This document shows positions 37,466-50,203 of a stretch of DNA of 64,000 bases, in pieces. The DNA lies in NCBI GenBank assembly GCA_027574665.1, contig CM050666.1:744001-808000 (forward strand). Reading direction: 5' to 3'. The position numbers were made by a program, and so were the translations under genes. The notes under the pieces were generated by a model. The model searched no databases. It saw nothing but the letters and a program-made list of their open reading frames with translations, and was not told the DNA's origin. The stretch comes from Rhynochetos jubatus (lineage: Eukaryota; Chordata; Aves; Eurypygiformes; Rhynochetidae). Within the stretch, counting starts at the first letter, position 1, and every line of letters starts with the position of its first letter.

Positions 37466-39353
37466 ATGCGCGGCTCGTTGAAGCGTCTGCCCGAACACGG
37501 CCATCTGAAGCAGCACTGTAATGCGACCAAACAGAAAGAGTTAGGAGAGAATTTCTTGTCCCTTCTTGCTGCGCCTTTGCAGAGCACTGCGTGCCAGAGC
37601 AGCCGGACCGCTGTGTTGCTTGCAATCTCCAGTTCCAACAGTGCCACAGTTCCTCGGCAACAGAAAGAGCTAGGAAGGAATTGCTTACGCTGTTTTCTCT
37701 CGCTGTGCTCTAGCAGTTCGTTCCCTTCTCGGCAGAGCGCGGGACCGCTTGCAAAGCTTAGAAACAAAGCTCTCCCTTTTCCTCCAAAAGGGAAAGAGCT
37801 ACGAGGGAATTTCTTAGAGAAACCTTGTTTGTTTTGGCAGAGCACTGCATGCCTCTTAAGACAGAGCTCTGTATCCCCGGGAAGGTCGAAATCCACAGGG
37901 TCACCTTCTCTGTGCTAACAGGCTCGGAGAGGCTCGAATGCGCGGCTCGTTGAAGCGTCTGCCCGAACACGGACATCTGAAGCAGCACTGTAATGCGACC
38001 AAACAGAAAGAGTTAGGAGAGAATTTCTTGTCCCTTCTTGCTGCGCCCTTGCAGAGCACTGCGTGCCAGAGCAGCCGGACCGCTGTGTTGCTTGCAATCT
38101 CCAGTTCCAACAGTGCCACAGTTCCTCGGCAACAGAAAGAGCTAGGAAGGAATTGCTTACGCTGTTTTCTCTCGCTGTGCTCTAGCAGTTCGTTCCCTTT
38201 TCGGCAGAGCGCGGGACCGCTTGCAAAGCTTAGAAACAAAGCTCTCCCTTTTCCTCCAAAAGGGAAAGAGCTACGAGGGAATTTCTTAGCGAAACCTTGT
38301 TTGTTTTGGCAGAGCACTGCATGCCTCTTAAGACAGAGCTCTGGATCCCCGGGAAAGTCGAAATCCACAGGGTCACCTTCTCTGTGCTAACAGGCTCGGA
38401 GAGGCTCGAATGCGCGGCTCGTTGAAGCGTCTGCCCGAACACGGCCATCTGAAGCAGCACTGTAATGCGACCAAACAGAAAGAGTTAGGAGAGAATTTCT
38501 TGTCCCTTCTTGCTGCGCCTTTGCAGAGCACTGCGTGCCAGAGCAGCCGGACCGCTGTGTTGCTTGCAATCTCCAGTTCCAACAGTGCCACAGTTCCTCG
38601 GCAACAGAAAGAGCTAGGAAGGAATTGCTTACGCTGTTTTCTCTCGCTGTGCTCTAGCAGTTCGTTCCCTTCTCGGCAGAGCGCGGGACCGCTTGCAAAG
38701 CTTAGAAACAAAGCTCTCCCTTTTCCTCCAAAAGGGAAAGAGCTACGAGGGAATTTCTTAGAGAAACCTTGTTTGTTTTGGCAGAGCACTGCATGCCTCT
38801 TAAGACAGAGCTCTGTATCCCCGGGAAGGTCGAAATCCACAGGGTCACCTTCTCTGTGCTAACAGGCTCGGAGAGGCTCGAATGCGCGGCTCGTTGAAGC
38901 GTCTGCCCGAACACGGACATCTGAAGCAGCACTGTAATGCGACCAAACAGAAAGAGTTAGGAGAGAATTTCTTGTCCCTTCTTGCTGCGCCCTTGCAGAG
39001 CACTGCGTGCCAGAGCAGCCGGACCGCTGTGTTGCTTGCAATCTCCAGTTCCAACAGTGCCACAGTTCCTCGGCAACAGAAAGAGCTAGGAAGGAATTGC
39101 TTACGCTGTTTTCTCTCGCTGTGCTCTAGCAGTTCGTTCCCTTTTCGGCAGAGCGCGGGACCGCTTGCAAAGCTTAGAAACAAAGCTCTCCCTTTTCCTC
39201 CAAAAGGGAAAGAGCTACGAGGGAATTTCTTAGCGAAACCTTGTTTGTTTTGGCAGAGCACTGCATGCCTCTTAAGACAGAGCTCTGTATCCCCGGGAAG
39301 GTCGAAATCCACAGGGTCACCTTCTCTGTGCTAACAGGCTCGGAGAGGCTGGA
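37466..39353 (+). repeat. Tandem 944-bp dimer, two copies
   Basis: Monomers 37466 and 38410 share an unusual combination: c at 470 of the preceding junction, t at 111, c at 263, a at 353. Monomers 37938 and 38882 share a different one (a at 36, common state at 263 and 353). The order is X-Y-X-Y, a recent two-monomer duplication. The Y copies differ at offsets 407 and 419. Confidence 0.75.
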
Positions 39354-40297
39354 ATGCGCGGCTCGTTGAAGCGTCTGCCCGAACACGGCCATCTGAAGCA
39401 GCACTGTAATGCGACCAAACAGAAAGAGTTAGGAGAGAATTTCTTGTCCCTTCTTGCTGCGCCCTTGCAGAGCACTGCGTGCCAGAGCAGCCGGACCGCT
39501 GTGTTGCTTGCAATCTCCAGTTCCAACAGTGCCACAGTTCCTCGGCAACAGAAAGAGCTAGGAAGGAATTGCTTACGCTGTTTTCTCTCGCTGTGCTCTA
39601 GCAGTTCGTTCCCTTTTCGGCAGAGCGCGGGACCGCTTGCAAAGCTTAGAAACAAACCTCTCCCTTTTCCTCCAAAAGGGAAAGAGCTACGAGGGAATTT
39701 CTTAGCGAAACCTTGTTTGTTTTGGCAGAGCACTGCATGCCTCTTAAGACAGAGCTCTGGATCCCCGGGAAGGTCGAAATCCACAGGGTCACCTTCTCTG
39801 TGCTAACAGGCTCGGAGAGGCTGGAATGCGCGGCTCGTTGAAGCGTCTGCCCGAACACGGCCATCTGAAGCAGCACTGTAATGCGACCAAACAGAAAGAG
39901 TTAGGAGAGAATTTCTTGTCCCTTCTTGCTGCGCCCTTGCAGAGCACTGCGTGCCAGAGCAGCCGGACCGCTGTGTTGCTTGCAATCTCCAGTTCCAACA
40001 GTGCCACAGTTCCTCGGCAACAGAAAGAGCTAGGAAGGAATTGCTTACGCTGTTTTCTCTCGCTGTGCTCTAGCAGTTCGTTCCCTTTTCGGCGGAGCGC
40101 GGGACCGCTTGCAAAGCTTAGAAACAAAGCTCTCCCTTTTCCTCCAAAAGGGAAAGAGCTACGAGGGAATTTCTTAGCGAAACCTTGTTTGTTTTGGCAG
40201 AGCACTGCATGCCTCTTAAGACAGAGCTCTGTATCCCCGGGAAGGTCGAAATCCACAGGGTCACCTTCTCTGTGCTAACAGGCTCGGAGAGGCTGGA

Positions 40298-40769
40298 ATG
40301 CGCGGCTCGTTGAAGCGTCTGCCCGAACACGGCCATCTGAAGCAGCACTGTAATGCGACCAAACAGAAAGAGTTATGAGAGGATTTCTTGTCCCTTCTTG
40401 CTGCGCCCTTGCAGAGCACTGCGTGCCAGAGCAGCCGGATCGCTGTCGTGCTTGCAATCTCCAGTTCCAACAGTGCCACAGTTCCTCGGCAACAGAAAGA
40501 GCTAGGAAGGAATTGCTTACGCTGTTTTCTCTCGCTGTGCTCTAGCAGTTCGTTCCCTTTTCGGCAGAGAGCGGGACCGCTTGCAAAGCTTAGAAACAAA
40601 CCTCTCCCTTTTCCTCCAAAAGGGAACGAGCTACGAGGGAATTTCCTAGCGAAACCTTGTTTGTTTTGGCAGAGCACTGCATGCCTCTTAAGACAGAGCT
40701 CTGGATCCCCGGGAAAGTCGAAATCCACAGGGTCACCTTCTCTGTGCTAACAGGCTCGGAGAGGCTCGA
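40298..40769 (+). repeat. Most diverged monomer of the array
   Basis: This monomer has eight substitutions that I see in no neighbour: 40376 (g to t), 40382 (a to g), 40440 (c to t), 40447-40448 (gt to cg), 40570 (c to a), 40627 (a to c) and 40646 (t to c). Typical monomers have none or one private change. Length is still 472 bp, and its last 120 bases are ordinary. The 40376 change creates a TGA in the otherwise open plus frame. Confidence 0.88.
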
Positions 40770-42657
40770 ATGCGCGGCTCGTTGAAGCGTCTGCCCGAAC
40801 ACGGCCATCTGAAGCAGCACTGTAATGCGACCAAACAGAAAGAGTTAGGAGAGAATTTCTTGTCCCTTCTTGCTGCGCCCTTGCAGAGCACTGCGTGCCA
40901 GAGCAGCCGGACCGCTGTGTTGCTTGCAATCTCCAGTTCCAACAGTGCCACAGTTCCTCGGCAACAGAAAGAGCTAGGAAGGAATTGCTTACGCTGTTTT
41001 CTCTCGCTGTGCTCTAGCAGTTCGTTCCCTTCTCGGCAGAGCGCGGGACCGCTTGCAAAGCTTAGAAACAAAGCTCTCCCTTTTCCTCCAAAAGGGAAAG
41101 AGCTACGAGGGAATTTCTTAGCGAAACCTTGTTTGTTTTGGCAGAGCACTGCATGCCTCTTAAGACAGAGCTCTGTATCCCCGGGAAGGTCGAAATCCAC
41201 AGGGTCACCTTCTCTGTGCTAACAGGCTCGGAGAGGCTCGAATGCGCGGCTCGTTGAAGCGTCTGCCCGAACACGGACATCTGAAGCAGCACTGTAATGC
41301 GACCAAACAGAAAGAGTTAGGAGAGAATTTCTTGTCCCTTCTTGCTGCGCCCTTGCAGAGCACTGCGTGCCAGAGCAGCCGGACCGCTGTGTTGCTTGCA
41401 ATCTCCAGTTCCAACAGTGCCACAGTTCCTCGGCAACAGAAAGAGCTAGGAAGGAATTGCTTACGCTGTTTTCTCTCGCTGTGCTCTAGCAGTTCGTTCC
41501 CTTTTCGGCAGAGCGCGGGACCGCTTGCAAAGCTTAGAAACAAAGCTCTCCCTTTTCCTCCAAAAGGGAAAGAGCTACGAGGGAATTTCTTAGCGAAACC
41601 TTGTTTGTTTTGGCAGAGCACTGCATGCCTCTTAAGACAGAGCTCTGTATCCCCGGGAAGGTCGAAATCCACAGGGTCACCTTCTCTGTGCTAACAGGCT
41701 CGGAGAGGCTCGAATGCGCGGCTCGTTGAAGCGTCTGCCCGAACACGGCCATCTGAAGCAGCACTGTAATGCGACCAAACAGAAAGAGTTAGGAGAGAAT
41801 TTCTTGTCCCTTCTTGCTGCGCCCTTGCAGAGCACTGCGTGCCAGAGCAGCCGGACCGCTGTGTTGCTTGCAATCTCCAGTTCCAACAGTGCCACAGTTC
41901 CTCGGCAACAGAAAGAGCTAGGAAGGAATTGCTTACACTGTTTTCTCTCGCTGTGCTCTAGCAGTTCGTTCCCTTTTCGGCAGAGCGCGGGACCGCTTGC
42001 AAAGCTTAGAAACAAACCTCTCCCTTTTCCTCCAAAAGGGAAAGAGCTACGAGGGAATTTCTTAGCGAAACCTTGTTTGTTTTGGCAGAGCACTGCATGC
42101 CTCTTAAGACAGAGCTCTGTATCCCCGGGAAGGTCAAAATCCACAGGGTCACCTTCTCTGTGCTAACAGGCTCGGAGAGGCTGGAATGCGCGGCTCGTTG
42201 AAGCGTCTGCCCGAACACGGACATCTGAAGCAGCACTGTAATGCGACCAAACAGAAAGAGTTAGGAGAGAATTTCTTGTCCCTTCTTGCTGCGCCCTTGC
42301 AGAGCACTGCGTGCCAGAGCAGCCGGACCGCTGTGTTGCTTGCAATCTCCAGTTCCAACAGTGCCACAGTTCCTCGGCAACAGAAAGAGCTAGGAAGGAA
42401 TTGCTTACGCTGTTTTCTCTCGCTGTGCTCTAGCAGTTCGTTCCCTTTTCGGCAGAGCGCGGGACCGCTTGCAAAGCTTAGAAACAAAGCTCTCCCTTTT
42501 CCTCCAAAAGGGAAAGAGCTACGAGGGAATTTCTTAGCGAAACCTTGTTTGTTTTGGCAGAGCACTGCATGCCTCTTAAGACAGAGCTCTGTATCCCCGG
42601 GAAGGTCGAAATCCACAGGGTCACCTTCTCTGTGCTAACAGGCTCGGAGAGGCTCGA

Positions 42658-43126
42658 ATGCGCGGCTCGTTGAAGCGTCTGCCCGAACACGGACATCTGA
42701 AGCAGCACTGTAATGCGACCAAACAGAAAGAGTTAGGAGAGAATTTTTTGTCCCTTCTTGCTGCGCTTGAGAGCACTGCGTGCCAGAGCAGCCGGACCGC
42801 TGTGTTGCTTGCAATCTCCAGTTCCAACAGTGCCACAGTTCCTCGGCAACGGAAAGAGCTAGGAAGGAATTGCTTACGCTGTTTTCTCTCGCTGTGCTCT
42901 AGCAGTTCGTTCCCTTTTCGGCAGAGCGCGGGACCGCTTGCAAAGCTTAGAAACAAAGCTCTCCCTTTTCCTCCAAAAGGGAAAGAGCTACGAGGGAATT
43001 TCTTAGCGAAACACTGTTTGTTTTGGCAGAGCACTGCATGCCTCTTAAGACAGAGCTCTGTATCCCCGGGAAGGTCGAAATCCACAGGGTCACCTTCTCT
43101 GTGCTAACAGGCTCGGAGAGGCTCGA
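42658..43126 (+). repeat. Short 469-bp monomer 1
   Basis: Here gcgcccttgcagagc is replaced by gcgcttgagagc, a net loss of 3 bases (two c plus one c) in sub-repeat A. Upstream, aatttcttg has become aattttttg. The same linked changes occur in all four short monomers, so they share one origin. It also has the acactg state and a private a-to-g at 42851. Confidence 0.9.
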
Positions 43127-43598
43127 ATGCGCGGCTCGTTGAAGCGTCTGCCCGAACACGGCCATCTGAAGCAGCACTGTAATGCGACCAAACAGAAAGA
43201 GTTAGGAGAGAATTTTTTGTCCCTTCTTGCTGCGCCTTTGCAGAGCACTGCGTGCCAGAGCAGCCGGACCGCTGTGTTGCTTGCAATCTCCAGTTCCAAC
43301 AGTGCCACAGTTCCTCGGCAACAGAAAGAGCTAGGAAGGAATTGCTTGCGCTGTTTTCTCTCGCTGTGCTCTAGCAGTTCGTTCCCTTTTCGGCAGAGCG
43401 CGGGACCGCTTGCAAAGCTTAGAAACAAACCTCTCCCTTTTCCTCCAAAAGGGAAAGAGCTACGAGGGAATTTCTTAGCGAAACACTGTTTGTTTTGGCA
43501 GAGCACTGCATGCCTCTTAAGACAGAGCTCTGGATCCCCGGGAAGGTCGAAATCCACAGGGTCACCTTCTCTGTGCTAACAGGCTCGGAGAGGCTGGA
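43127..43598 (+). repeat. Hybrid monomer next to short monomer 1
   Basis: This monomer has the aattttttg state otherwise linked to the 3-bp loss, but normal length at the next site (gcgcctttgcag). It looks like a conversion or crossover product between a short and a normal monomer, with the breakpoint in the roughly 20 bases between the two sites. Independent c-to-t mutation is the alternative. Confidence 0.7.
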
Positions 43599-46500
43599 AT
43601 GCGCGGCTCGTTGAAGCGTCTGCCCGAACACGGCCATCTGAAGCAGCACTGTAATGCGACCAAACAGAAAGAGTTAGGAGAGAATTTCTTGTCCCTTCTT
43701 GCTGCGCCCTTGCAGAGCACTGCGTGCCAGAGCAGCCGGACCGCTGTGTTGCTTGCAATCTCCAGTTCCAACAGTGCCACAGTTCCTCGGCAACAGAAAG
43801 AGCTAGGAAGGAATTGCTTACGCTGTTTTCTCTCGCTGTGCTCTAGCAGTTCGTTCCCTTCTCGGCAGAGCGCGGGACCGCTTGCAAAGCTCAGAAACAA
43901 ACCTCTCCCTTTTCCTCCAAAAGGGAAAGAGCTACGAGGGAATTTCTTAGCGAAACACTGTTTGTTTTGGCAGAGCACTGCATGCCTCTTAAGACAGAGC
44001 TCTGGATCCCCGGGAAAGTCGAAATCCACAGGGTCACCTTCTCTGTGCTAACAGGCTCGGAGAGGCTCGAATGCGCGGCTCGTTGAAGCGTCTGCCCGAA
44101 CACGGCCATCTGAAGCAGCACTGTAATGCGACCAAACAGAAAGAGTTAGGAGAGAATTTCTTGTCCCTTCTTGCTGCGCCTTTGCAGAGCACTGCGTGCC
44201 AGAGCAGCCGGACCGCTGTGTTGCTTGCAATCTCCAGTTCCAACAGTGCCACAGTTCCTCGGCAACAGAAAGAGCTAGGAAGGAATTGCTTACGCTGTTT
44301 TCTCTCGCTGTGCTCTAGCAGTTCGTTCCCTTTTCGGCAGAGCGCGGGACCGCTTGCAAAGCTTAGAAACAAACCTCTCCCTTTTCCTCCAAAAGGGAAA
44401 GAGCTACGAGGGAATTTCTTAGGGAAACCTTGTTTGTTTTGGCAGAGCACTGCATGCCTCTTAAGACAGAGCTCTGTATCCCCGGGAAGGTCGAAATCCA
44501 CAGGGTCACCTTCTCTGTGCTAACAGGCTCGGAGAGGCTGGAATGCGCGGCTCGTTGAAGCGTCTGCCCGAACACGGACATCTGAAGCAGCACTGTAATG
44601 CGACCAAACAGAAAGAGTTAGGAGAGAATTTCTTGTCCCTTCTTGCTGCGCCCTTGCAGAGCACTGCGTGCCAGAGCAGCCGGACCGCTGTGTTGCTTGC
44701 AATCTCCAGTTCCAACAGTGCCACAGTTCCTCGGCAACAGAAAGAGCTAGGAAGGAATTGCTTACGCTGTTTTCTCTCGCTGTGCTCTAGCAGTTCGTTC
44801 CCTTTTCGGCAGAGCGCGGGACCGCTTGCAAAGCTTAGAAACAAAGCTCTCCCTTTTCCTCCAAAAGGGAAAGAGCTACGAGGGAATTTCTTAGCGAAAC
44901 CTTGTTTGTTTTGGCAGAGCACTGCATGCCTCTTAAGACAGAGCTCTGTATCCCCGGGAAGGTCGAAATCCACAGGGTCACCTTCTCTGTGCTAACAGGC
45001 TCGGAGAGGCTGGAATGCGCGGCTCGTTGAAGCGTCTGCCCGAACACGGACATCTGAAGCAGCACTGTAATGCGACCAAACAGAAAGAGTTAGGAGAGAA
45101 TTTCTTGTCCCTTCTTGCTGCGCCCTTGCAGAGCACTGCGTGCCAGAGCAGCCGGACCGCTGTGTTGCTTGCAATCTCCAGTTCCAACAGTGCCACAGTT
45201 CCTCGGCAACAGAAAGAGCTAGGAAGGAATTGCTTACGCTGTTTTCTCTCGCTGTGCTCTAGCAGTTCGTTCCCTTTTCGGCAGAGCGCGGGACCGCTTG
45301 CAAAGCTTAGAAACAAACCTCTCCCTTTTCCTCCAAAAGGGAAAGAGCTACGAGGGAATTTCTTAGCGAAACCTTGTTTGTTTTGGCAGAGCACTGCATG
45401 CCTCTTAAGACAGAGCTCTGTATCCCCGGGAAGGTCGAAATCCACAGGGTCACCTTCTCTGTGCTAACAGGCTCGGAGAGGCTGGAATGCGCGGCTCGTT
45501 GAAGCGTCTGCCCGAACACGGACATCTGAAGCAGCACTGTAATGCGACCAAACAGAAAGAGTTAGGAGAGAATTTCTTGTCCCTTCTTGCTGCGCCCTTG
45601 CAGAGCACTGCGTGCCAGAGCAGCCGGACCGCTGTGTTGCTTGCAATCTCCAGTTCCAACAGTGCCACAGTTCCTCGGCAACAGAAAGAGCTAGGAAGGA
45701 ATTGCTTACGCTGTTTTCTCTCGCTGTGCTCTAGCAGTTCGTTCCCTTTTCGGCAGAGCGCGGGACCGCTTGCAAAGCTTAGAAACAAAGCTCTCCCTTT
45801 TCCTCCAAAAGGGAAAGAGCTACGAGGGAATTTCTTAGCGAAACCTTGTTTGTTTTGGCAGAGCACTGCATGCCTCTTAAGACAGAGCTCTGGATCCCCG
45901 GGAAGGTCGAAATCCACAGGGTCACCTTCTCTGTGCTAACAGGCTCGGAGAGGCTCGAATGCGCGGCTCGTTGAAGCGTCTGCCCGAACACGGACATCTG
46001 AAGCAGCACTGTAATGCGACCAAACAGAAAGAGTTAGGAGAGAATTTCTTGTCCCTTCTTGCTGCGCCCTTGCAGAGCACTGCGTGCCAGAGCAGCCGGA
46101 CCGCTGTGTTGCTTGCAATCTCCAGTTCCAACAGTGCCACAGTTCCTCGGCAACAGAAAGAGCTAGGAAGGAATTGCTTACGCTGTTTTCTCTCGCTGTG
46201 CTCTAGCAGTTCGTTCCCTTTTCGGCAGAGCGCGGGACCGCTTGCAAAGCTTAGAAACAAAGCTCTCCCTTTTCCTCCAAAAGGGAAAGAGCTACGAGGG
46301 AATTTCTTAGCGAAACCTTGTTTGTTTTGGCAGAGCACTGCATGCCTCTTAAGACAGAGCTCTAGATCCCCGGGAAGGTCGAAATCCACAGGGTCACCTT
46401 CTCTGTGCTAACAGGCTCGGAGAGGCTCGAATGCGCGGCTCGTTGAAGCGTCTGCCCGAACACGGCCATCTGAAGCAGCACTGTAATGCGACCAAACAGA

Positions 46501-47374
46501 AAGAGTTAGGAGAGAATTTCTTGTCCCTTCTTGCTGCGCCTTTGCAGAGCACTGCGTGCCAGAGCAGCCGGACCGCTGTGTTGCTTGCAATCTCCAGTTC
46601 CAACAGTGCCACAGTTCCTCGGCAACAGAAAGAGCTAGGAAGGAATTGCTTACGCTGTTTTCTCTCGCTGTGCTCTAGCAGTTCGTTCCCTTTTCGGCAG
46701 AGCGCGGGACCGCTTGCAAAGCTTAGAAACAAAGCTCTCCCTTTTCCTCCAAAAGGGAAAGAGCTACGAGGGAATTTCTTAGCGAAACACTGTTTGTTTT
46801 GGCAGAGCACTGCATGCCTCTTAAGACAGAGCTCTGTATCCCCGGGAAGGTCGAAATCCACAGGGTCACCTTCTCTGTGCTAACAGGCTCGGAGAGGCTG
46901 GAATGCGCGGCTCGTTGAAGCGTCTGCCCGAACACGGCCATCTGAAGCAGCACTGTAATGCGACCAAACAGAAAGAGTTAGGAGAGAATTTCTTGTCCCT
47001 TCTTGCTGCGCCTTTGCAGAGCACTGCGTGCCAGAGCAGCCGGACCGCTGTGTTGCTTGCAATCTCCAGTTCCAACAGTGCCACAGTTCCTCGGCAACAG
47101 AAAGAGCTAGGAAGGAATTGCTTACGCTGTTTTCTCTCGCTGTGCTCTAGCAGTTCGTTCCCTTTTCGGCAGAGCGCGGGACCGCTTGCAAAGCTTAGAA
47201 ACAAACCTCTCCCTTTTCCTCCAAAAGGGAAAGAGCTACGAGGGAATTTCTTAGCGAAACACTGTTTGTTTTGGCAGAGCACTGCATGCTTCTTAAGACA
47301 GAGCTCTGTATGCCCGGGAAGGTCGAAATCCACAGGGTCACCTTCTCTGTGCTAACAGGCTCGGAGAGGCTCGA

Positions 47375-47843
47375 ATGCGCGGCTCGTTGAAGCGTCTGCC
47401 CGAACACGGACATCTGAAGCAGCACTGTAATGCGACCAAACAGAAAGAGTTAGGAGAGAATTTTTTGTCCCTTCTTGCTGCGCTTGAGAGCACTGCGTGC
47501 CAGAGCAGCCGGACCGCTGTGTTGCTTGCAATCTCCAGTTCCAACAGTGCCACAGTTCCTCGGCAACAGAAAGAGCTAGGAAGGAATTGCTTACGCTGTT
47601 TTCTCTCGCTGTGCTCTAGCAGTTCGTTCCCTTTTCGGCAGAGCGCGGGACCGCTTGCAAAGCTCAGAAACAAACCTCTCCCTTTTCCTCCAAAAGGGAA
47701 AGAGCTACGAGGGAATTTCTTAGCGAAACACTGTTTGTTTTGGCAGAGCACTGCATGCCTCTTAAGACAGAGCTCTGGATCCCCGGGAAGGTCGAAATCC
47801 ACAGGGTCACCTTCTCTGTGCTAACAGGCTCGGAGAGGCTCGA
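47375..47843 (+). repeat. Short 469-bp monomer 2
   Basis: It carries the same net 3-base loss (gcgcttgagagc) and aattttttg as the other short monomers, with the acactg state, c at 294 and c at 304. It lies ten monomers after the first short one. Confidence 0.9.
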
Positions 47844-48315
47844 ATGCGCGGCTCGTTGAAGCGTCTGCCCGAACACGGACATCTGAAGCAGCACTGTAAT
47901 GCGACCAAACAGAAAGAGTTAGGAGAGAATTTCTTGTCCCTTCTTGCTGCGCCCTTGCAGAGCACTGCGTGACAGAGCAGCCGGACCGCTGTGTTGCTTG
48001 CAATCTCCAGTTCCAACAGTGCCACAGTTCCTCGGCAACAGAAAGAGCTAGGAAGGAATTGCTTACGCTGTTTTCTCTCGCTGTGCTCTAGCAGTTCGTT
48101 CCCTTTTCGGCAGAGCGCGGGACCGCTTGCAAAGCTTAGAAACAAACCTCTCCCTTTTCCTCCAAAAGGGAAAGAGCTACGAGGGAATTTCTTAGCGAAA
48201 CACTGTTTGTTTTGGCAGAGCACTGCATGCCTCTTAAGACAGAGCTCTGTATCTCCGGGAAGGTCGAAATCCACAGGGTCACCTTCTCTGTGCTAACAGG
48301 CTCGGAGAGGCTGGA
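47844..48315 (+). repeat. Monomer with in-frame stop (TGA)
   Basis: A c-to-a change at 47972 turns gtgccag into gtgacag and puts a TGA in the plus frame that is open in other monomers. On the minus strand the same base only changes one residue. Such changes show that the recurring open frame is not protected. Confidence 0.85.
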
Positions 48316-50203
48316 ATGCGCGGCTCGTTGAAGCGTCTGCCCGAACACGGCCATCTGAAGCAGCACTGTAATGCGACCAAACAGAAAGAGTTAGGAGAGA
48401 ATTTCTTGTCCCTTCTTGCTGCGCCCTTGCAGAGCACTGCGTGCCAGAGCAGCCGGACCGCTGTGTTGCTTGCAATCTCCAGTTCCAACAGTGCCACAGT
48501 TCCTCGGCAACAGAAAGAGCTAGGAAGGAATTGCTTACGCTGTTTTCTCTCGCTGTGCTCTAGCAGTTCGTTCCCTTTTCGGCAGAGCGCGGGACCGCTT
48601 GCAAAGCTTAGAAACAAACCTCTCCCTTTTCCTCCAAAAGGGAAAGAGCTACGAGGGAATTTCTTAGCGAAACACTGTTTGTTTTGGCAGAGCACTGCAT
48701 GCCTCTTAAGACAGAGCTCTGTATCTCCGGGAAGGTCGAAATCCACAGGGTCACCTTCTCTGTGCTAACAGGCTCGGAGAGGCTGGAATGCGCGGCTCGT
48801 TGAAGCGTCTGCCCGAACACGGCCATCTGAAGCAGCACTGTAATGCGACCAAACAGAAAGAGTTAGGAGAGAATTTCTTGTCCCTTCTTGCTGCGCCCTT
48901 GCAGAGCACTGCGTGCCAGAGCAGCCGGACCGCTGTGTTGCTTGCAATCTCCAGTTCCAACAGTGCCACAGTTCCTCGGCAACAGAAAGAGCTAGGAAGG
49001 AATTGCTTACGCTGTTTTCTCTCGCTGTGCTCTAGCAGTTCGTTCCCTTTTCGGCAGAGCGCGGGACCGCTTGCAAAGCTTAGAAACAAAGCTCTCCCTT
49101 TTCCTCCAAAAGGGAAAGAGCTACGAGGGAATTTCTTAGCGAAACACTGTTTGTTTTGGCAGAGCACTGCATGCCTCTTAAGACAGAGCTCTGTATCCCC
49201 GGGAAGGTCGAAATCCACAGGGTCACCTTCTCTGTGCTAACAGGCTCGGAGAGGCTGGAATGCGCGGCTCGTTGAAGCGTCTGCCCGAACACGGCCATCT
49301 GAAGCAGCACTGTAATGCGACCAAACAGAAAGAGTTAGGAGAGAATTTCTTGTCCCTTCTTGCTGCGCCTTTGCAGAGCACTGCGTGCCAGAGCAGCCGG
49401 ACCGCTGTGTTGCTTGCAATCTCCAGTTCCAACAGTGCCACAGTTCCTCGGCAACAGAAAGAGCTAGGAAGGAATTGCTTACGTTGTTTTCTCTCGCTGT
49501 GCTCTAGCAGTTCGTTCCCTTTTCGGCAGAGCGCGGGACCGCTTGCAAAGCTTAGAAACAAACCTCTCCCTTTTCCTCCAAAAGGGAAAGAGCTACGAGG
49601 GAATTTCTTAGCGAAACACTGTTTGTTTTGGCAGAGCACTGCATGCCTCTTAAGACAGAGCTCTGTATCCCCGGGAAGGTCGAAATCCACAGGGTCACCT
49701 TCTCTGTGCTAACAGGCTCGGAGAGGCTGGAATGCGCGGCTCGTTGAAGCGTCTGCCCGAACACGGCCATCTGAAGCAGCACTGTAATGCGACCAAACAG
49801 AAAGAGTTAGGAGAGAATTTCTTGTCCCTTCTTGCTGCGCCCTTGCAGAGCACTGCGTGCCAGAGCAGCCGGACCGCTGTGTTGCTTGCAATCTCCAGTT
49901 CCAACAGTGCCACAGTTCCTCGGCAACAGAAAGAGCTAGGAAGGAATTGCTTACGCTGTTTTCTCTCGCTGTGCTCTAGCAGTTCGTTCCCTTTTCGGCA
50001 GAGCGCGGGACCGCTTGCAAAGCTCAGAAACAAACCTCTCCCTTTTCCTCCAAAAGGGAAAGAGCTACGAGGGAATTTCTTAGCGAAACCTTGTTTGTTT
50101 TGGCAGAGCACTGCATGCCTCTTAAGACAGAGCTCTGGATCCCCGGGAAAGTCGAAATCCACAGGGTCACCTTCTCTGTGCTAACAGGCTCGGAGAGGCT
50201 CGA

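Larger units (their letters stand above)
46903..48787 (+). repeat. Four-monomer block, copied at 61529-63413
   Basis: The order is a monomer with tgcttctta instead of tgcctctta near its end, then a 469-bp short monomer, then two monomers with tatctccggg instead of tatccccggg. These rare markers occur in the same order at 61529-63413, 14,626 bp downstream. I did not see them elsewhere, apart from the other short monomers. Confidence 0.78.
46431..49731 (+). repeat. Seven-monomer domain fixed for the acactg state
   Basis: Seven consecutive monomers (46431, 46903, 47375, 47844, 48316, 48788, 49260) all have gaaacactg instead of the commoner gaaaccttg at offsets 359-360. Elsewhere this two-base variant is scattered singly or in short runs. 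It marks a locally homogenised patch. Confidence 0.75.
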
